DNA of 64,000 bases from Lepidostoma basale (taxonomy: Eukaryota; Arthropoda; Insecta; Trichoptera; Lepidostomatidae), in the NCBI GenBank assembly GCA_022606425.2, contig JAHDVF020001332.1, positions 124,001 to 188,000 of the forward strand, in the 5' to 3' direction. Numbering within the stretch: position 1 is the first letter of the stretch; every line of letters starts with the position of its first letter. Position numbers and translations under genes: made by a program. The notes under the pieces are model-generated. The model did not search any database and was not told the origin of the DNA. It saw only the letters and a list, made by a program, of their open reading frames with translations. Of this stretch, positions 60,101-64,000 are shown piece after piece.

Positions 60101-63100
60101 GAAACAATAAATGAAAATTTGTTTTTGTAATTATTTACCAAGTAATAATAAAATTAAGTATTATTAATGAGCAATAATTTAAACAAAAATAAATTCTGGT
60201 AATAATATTAGTTGTAATTACAATATTCAGAAATTATTGCAAAATGATTAATTTGATCGATGGGTCTTCTTTCATTTCATTACATTTATTTAAATAAAAA
60301 TCACAAACATTACAGATACTCAATTCCAGATCATTTGCAATGTAATAAGAATAAATTGTGTAAATAGAGTAAAGTTATGGAAAATGTTGTCTGAATGTGG
60401 AATAAGTACAAAACTGATCACGGCAATTAAGTCGCAATACACAGAAAGCACTGCTAGTGTCAGAGTAAATGGAGTTCTTATAGCTTGGTTTGATATCAAT
60501 AAAGATGTCAAAAAGAAACAAAGCATGGAACTGACAAAAGAAGGATGAAGGTAGAATAAATGCAGTAAAAATAAGATCTCTTTGATGAGTGTGTGGAAAA
60601 ACTGTGAATGATAGAATGTCGACCGAAAATATAAGGAGTGCAGTGCGAATGAAAGTGTTATGAATAAAATAATGAAAGGAACAATAAGATTGTTTGGACA
60701 CATGGAAAGAATGAATGAAGAAAGAATGGTATGAAAAGTAAATGTTAACAATGTATTTGGGACTAGAATTAGACGAAGACCGAGCAAAACGTGGCACGAT
60801 CAAATAAATCTAATATTGAATGTCGGCCATGTGAGGAATCGGAGAAAACGACATTTGAATGTTGTGAAAACAAGTGAAGTGTGTCAGGAAAGATGTTGGT
60901 CCATTCTTTCTGCTACACCTTTTGAAAAAGCGGCGTGATGTTTAATTAGTTTTTTATAATAATTTTTTTTAAAAAGCCAATACCGGGAATCAAACCCGGT
61001 ATGGCATGGATCAGGCAAGCTCATACACTGCACTTTGAAAGTGACCATGATATTTCGAATATTTCAATTGCGATGAATTTTTTTATTCCAAGACTGCGCT
61101 TTCTTATTATTGTTATTTTGATGACTTATATTTTAAGTGCGCCATTTTGTAAAATCAATTACTCCAAGGGCGCTCCAATTTTTATGATGACCATTAGGGA
61201 GTATTTCGATTCCGCGGCCGCCTATCCTGAAGTCTAATTTGTAATCGAATGGTTCAGTTTTGTGTTTTGTATTATTATAAAGCATCCAAGAGCGAAAAAA
61301 AATAATGAAATATATAAGTTGTTTATTTGTCATCTCATTGATTGGTTATCGTGGGTTGGGTTCAAATTGAATATTGAATATCGGAAGATACCGTGCATAG
61401 CGGCGCTGTAGGACTCGAGGTAAGACTTCCTTTTGCGGTCGATCTGCAGATTCAAGTCGTTGACGTGCTCCGCCAGCTCGCAGCGGATGTTTCCGTTGGT
61501 TTCCGGCTGCTCTAGCACGTACATCAGGCTGTCTCCTGCGGAATACATACATCATCATACAGGCCGGTCTCTATCTGCATCTAAAGATATCATATTTAAT
61601 ATCTCAAATTAATTTAAGTTTAAAAAAAAAAAAAAATTCCTTTTATTACTCTAAAAATGGTGAATTATTCAACAAAAATTAGCGTGTTCCCAAAACATTT
61701 ATATTTATCATTAAAAAATAGAAAGGTGCGGTTCAATACAATAACATTGATGTTTCGGAGATACAAATAGCTGATAATAAAGAATTACCAAATTTACCCT
61801 CAAGCTATATAATTATCCTCCTTTCATTTTGTACTTAAGAATGATTTTATTAGCTTTGTTCATGTTCATTTGATTCAGATTGAGATAGAAGGACAGGTAC
61901 TCTACCGGCTAGGGTTTCGTAGGGCCACAGTAAGAAGACCTCGGCTTCCTCGATGGTGGAAGGCCCGTTGTTGCGGATGCCGTAGAGGTGCAGCAGCTGC
62001 GGGCCGATGTCCGCCTCGTGGCTCAGGTTACCCAGCTGCGGGTAGAGGCTCGTGTTGTAGTGCAGGTCGGGCGGCAGGGATTTGCTGAAAGTGGCACGCG
62101 CGGGTCAAGGAGACCTCTCTTACAGTTCCCTAACTAAATGACTTGAACAGTCTACGTCCTAGTACTCCGGGATAATGTAGGGAGCAGTTACCTGGTGACG
62201 ATGAGGTCGGTCTCTAGCCAAATGCCAATGGACATGCTCTGCTGGTTGTCGGCCACGGAGAGGCTGTTCTCCGGATTGGTGCTATTGGCCTCCATGAAGA
62301 AGTCGTACGAGGGCGCCATGCCCGTCTTGTGGTAGGGTTTCAGCAGGACCTTGAAATGGACCTGAAGACCGAACAGAAGGTGAGTTGTGGCGCACTGTAA
62401 TTATGGGTAGAGCGAGAGATAGGTGGCGGCGAGCTCACCAGTCGGCCCTGCGGGAGAGGGTTGCCGATGTCGCACTTGAGAGTGTTGTTATTGAAGCTGG
62501 TGGGCGCGGAGCACTGCACGGGGATCTCGTCCTTGGCGCCATCGATGCGCTCGATGTTGATGTAGTTCACGCCCGCCGGCAGCTGCAGGTTGTAAGTCGT
62601 CTCGAACGCATCTTCACCCATGTTCTGCACGATCACGTCGATGTTCAGGCGGTCCTTGGAGCCCAGCAGGTACTTGTCCACGCTCCTGTAGTAAAAAAAA
62701 TCGATCGAAAAGAGATTTTATTCATGTTTCAAATTTACTCCGAACTCCAGACTGATCCTATTCCAACCTTACCTGTGACAACGGCCCGAGTTTATTTCTG
62801 CCCACGCCACATGGTAAGTACGGGCATACACGCTACACTCTGTGTATCACTCTGTGTATTAGGTATATTTGGTAATACTAGGATAAGAAAAACTCACGGA
62901 GTGGCCATGAGACGCAGGTCGGGGATGCAGACGTTGTCGGGTCCGCAATTCTTTTGGATATTAACCGAGTCCTTCTGCACGTTGGGCGCGTTTTGGTCCA
63001 AGACAGGGTGCAGGGCGGCGCGCGGGTTCCTGCGCCGTCCGGCCGCTGCGCCCTCCTCCCGCATGCCGTACCGCACCTCGGCCTCGATGGGCGTCAGCTT

Positions 63101-64000
63101 GTCCCGCACGTCGTCCTGGAAAGTGGCGCGCAAGAGTGAGTACGGATTGCCTGCAAGGCCGGGGCCGGCACGTCGCGCGAGGCACTCACCACGATGTAGA
63201 CCTGCATGGAGTTGCAGTACATGTCGTCTCGCACGAGAGGGATCGTCTGGTTGAAGGTGTTGCGGCCCTCGTTGTTCAGGAAGAACAGGCGCGGGTTGTT
63301 GGGCTTCTTGGTGTCCAGGACGAACTGCAGGTCGAACTCTGGAAAGGAATCAGTTCTCTCGTCAGGTGCCGCCATAATACTATCGAAACAGTATTGTTAA
63401 GTTATTAGGTATTTTTAAGCGTAAAGATAAAAATCTAAAAACCGGGGCATTTCTCAATCGCAATATTTTGCTATGTAAATGATTTTTCTATCCAAATGCA
63501 GTAATACTCGTATCTGCTGAGAGAAGTTGCCGGTACACACTGCCGAAACAAGCTCTGGGATAACTAACCTATGAGACAACTAACACCCAAGTAGCGCGAG
63601 GAGGCAGGCAAATGTACAGTCAGTCCTACGGACACATCGAGCACTAGGCGCGGGCGGGCGGGACGGACTAGGGGACACAGCGCTACTTTACAAGGGATGG
63701 CGAGTAATACCTCGTTGGACTCACCAAATTGGCAAATGAATCCGTCGGCTTGGAAAAAAATGACATACACGGTATTAAATGTACACAATCACCCCACGAC
63801 AATACACACAACACTCGCTGGGCTCCTCAACGTTAGAATACTTCGCGAGTGCCCTAGAGAACGGCAGTTGTTATTTGCATCGTAAAGTTTTATTTCCTAT
63901 AAGATTCATACGTCTCAATACACAGGAATACAGGAGGACGCAACTCACCGACGGAGGTGTCGACCCCGATGCCGTCGTACTTGAGGCAGTAGTTGATGGT
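54197..64000 (-). CDS. if: Integrin alpha subunit, alphaPS2/inflated type (3' part)
   Basis: Fifteen exons were placed: >64000-63949, 63338-63190, 63115-62898, 62685-~62440, 62361-62192, 62084-61906, 61535-61392, ~58705-58451, 58343-57335, 57224-57039, 56392-56139, 55333-55115, 54973-54794, 54613-54383 and 54289-54197. Integrin alpha chains pair with a beta chain as matrix receptors. Upstream exons encode thigh and calf domains (INYCLKYDGIGVDTS, then VEFDLQFVLDTKKPNNPRLF and KNCGPDNVCIPDLRLMATPS). The light chain has CPGVKCARVRCVAGPL, a TM helix (PLWVVVLAAVAGTALLLLLI) and GFFKRNRPSDAPERQPL. The tail ending NGYGHGDEQL fits alphaPS2. Two furin sites (SRRRR and RTRR) sit 12 residues apart. Before them lies a roughly 550-residue Gly/Ser/Gln/Trp-rich insertion. 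The exon border at ~58705 is uncertain. The propeller domain lies outside the window. Confidence 0.9.
54990..55080 (+). repeat. Diverged dispersed repeat copy in an integrin intron
   Basis: gatgaaaatgttagatttct, then agaagttttaaaatg, aaggtttcgtctagtaggac and attgtcaaatattg. Family of 28395-28510. Confidence 0.6.
56706..56925. mobile_element. Harbinger-type MITE, copy 2 (intact ends)
   Basis: The perfect inverted ends aggcagaaacatactattaa and ttaatagtatgtttctgcct extend into acacgc/gcgtgt. Flanking TAA on both sides (56703-56705, 56926-56928) fits the 3-bp TWA duplication of PIF/Harbinger elements. 220 bp, no coding capacity. Confidence 0.85.
57335..58705 (-). repeat. Coding low-complexity repeats in the integrin insertion
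   Basis: Exon 57335-58343 encodes many imperfect copies of a QGGSQTWxQG-type unit (TQGGSQTWSQG, QGGPQVWTQGG, QGGSQTWGHAG), with regular Trp spacing. The preceding exon is poly-Ser/Gly/Ala (GATSSSSSSTSSSSGGAS). The reverse-strand frames over it are shadows. Confidence 0.85.
58800..58905 (-). repeat. Dispersed repeat copy
   Basis: aacatttgataatgctttat, then aataaaacttctagacaaca and gaccttttcattcatttta. Same family as 47240-47355 and in the same orientation. Confidence 0.75.
59265..59395. repeat. Dispersed repeat, palindromic pair of half copies
   Basis: ttaatacgaatgaaaacatc, then tgttttctagaagttt, and its inverted partner tgctagaaaacagatgtcaa, then tcgtattaag, enclose gtgaatgacacgtaccac. This may be how the family's full element is organised. 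Confidence 0.7.
59470..60060 (-). mobile_element. tRNA-derived SINE, split by a hAT insertion
   Basis: On the minus strand the sequence reads ggtctaggggatagaacg (A-box-like), then tcctgatccagg and catgggttcaagcctgg (B-box-like), the layout of a tRNA-Pol III promoter. The 8 bp ccctagac lies on both sides of the hAT element, and the SINE resumes at 60046. Confidence 0.6.
59561..60037. mobile_element. Non-autonomous hAT element, 477 bp
   Basis: Inverted ends cagaggtcggcaaa and tttgccgacctctg (14 bp, perfect) are flanked by a perfect 8-bp duplication ccctagac (59553-59560, 60038-60045). CAGAG...CTCTG ends and 8-bp duplications define hAT. The inside has no transposase; the open frame 59646-59843 matches nothing I know. 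Confidence 0.93.
60060..60115 (-). repeat. Dispersed repeat, second-end fragment
   Basis: tcaatatggagttttacatc, then attattcaagaaacaat. Shared with 15300-15333 and 34025-34065. Confidence 0.7.
60310..60945 (+). mobile_element. LINE 3' fragment
   Basis: A broken plus frame reads TASVRVNGVLIAWFDINKDV, then GTIRLFGHMERMNEERMV, RIRRRPSKTWHDQINLIL and NVGHVRNRRKRHLN, ending near 60940. It aligns with the minus-strand fragments at 9028-9300 and 35400-35545. Stops make it inactive. Confidence 0.85.
60972..61045 (-). mobile_element. tRNA-derived SINE end (or tRNA relic)
   Basis: On the minus strand, ccataccgggtttgattccc, then ggtattggc, forms a perfect T-arm (accggg/cccggt) with B-box-like gtttgattccc. 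I cannot fold a matching acceptor or D arm, so a working tRNA is unlikely. Confidence 0.45.

Noticed and set aside
60320..60803. Hydrophobic 155- and 142-codon minus-strand frames that look like membrane proteins
   Set aside because: They are antisense to a LINE ORF2 fragment whose plus-strand motifs match two other copies in the window.
60972..61045. A functional tRNA gene on the minus strand
   Set aside because: Only the T-arm is convincing; acceptor stem pairing and a D-arm are not found, so a SINE end is more likely.

Overview
The window reads as nuclear DNA of an insect, most likely a moth or butterfly. Genes have short exons and GT-AG introns. Non-coding DNA is AT-rich and crowded with mariner, pogo, hAT, Harbinger-type, Jockey-like and RTE-like elements. 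The protein set includes an AA15 lytic polysaccharide monooxygenase and an integrin with an alphaPS2-type tail. The order is an inference from overall character, not from a diagnostic gene. All exon borders were placed by eye from splice signals and reading phase; expect errors of a few bases, and a few joins are explicitly uncertain.

Layout. 1-855 (minus): first three coding exons of a TPRG1-like hSac2-domain protein. 1142-3500: LINE fragments. 4214-8226 (minus): a multi-exon coiled-coil protein I cannot name. 8671-11940 (minus): a complete 8-exon AA15 LPMO. 11941-32736: about 20 kb with no host gene I can support, holding a pogo/Tigger-like element with clear TIRs, several palindromic MITE-like elements, LINE tails and a roughly 400-bp TA microsatellite. 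32737-34955 (minus): Sds3/SUDS3. 35400-38134: LINE pieces and a decayed hAT-like element. 38733-51510 (plus): the SH3BP5/parcas gene in six coding exons. Intron 1 contains a complete, intronless Fcho (F-BAR and mu-homology domain) gene on the same strand, starting 97 bp after exon 1, plus a dead mariner. Intron 5 contains a full-length mariner with an intact 346-aa transposase. 54197-64000 (minus): 3' two thirds of an integrin alpha gene (alphaPS2/inflated type) with a very large Gly/Ser/Gln/Trp-rich insertion ahead of its furin sites. parcas and integrin are convergent, with poly(A) signals about 90 bp apart.

How the genes relate. There is no operon-like logic. The one suggestive arrangement is Fcho (clathrin-pit nucleation) inside parcas (SH3BP5 family, Rab11 GEFs). 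Fcho has no introns, so it looks like an old retrocopy that may share the parcas promoter, and one possible splice would even join parcas exon 1 in frame to Fcho.

Most notable items: the nested intronless Fcho; the expanded integrin insertion; the intact mariner; a hAT element inserted in a SINE with a perfect 8-bp duplication; a probable GC-AG intron; and an over-represented octamer TACTCGTA/TACGAGTA in non-coding DNA.
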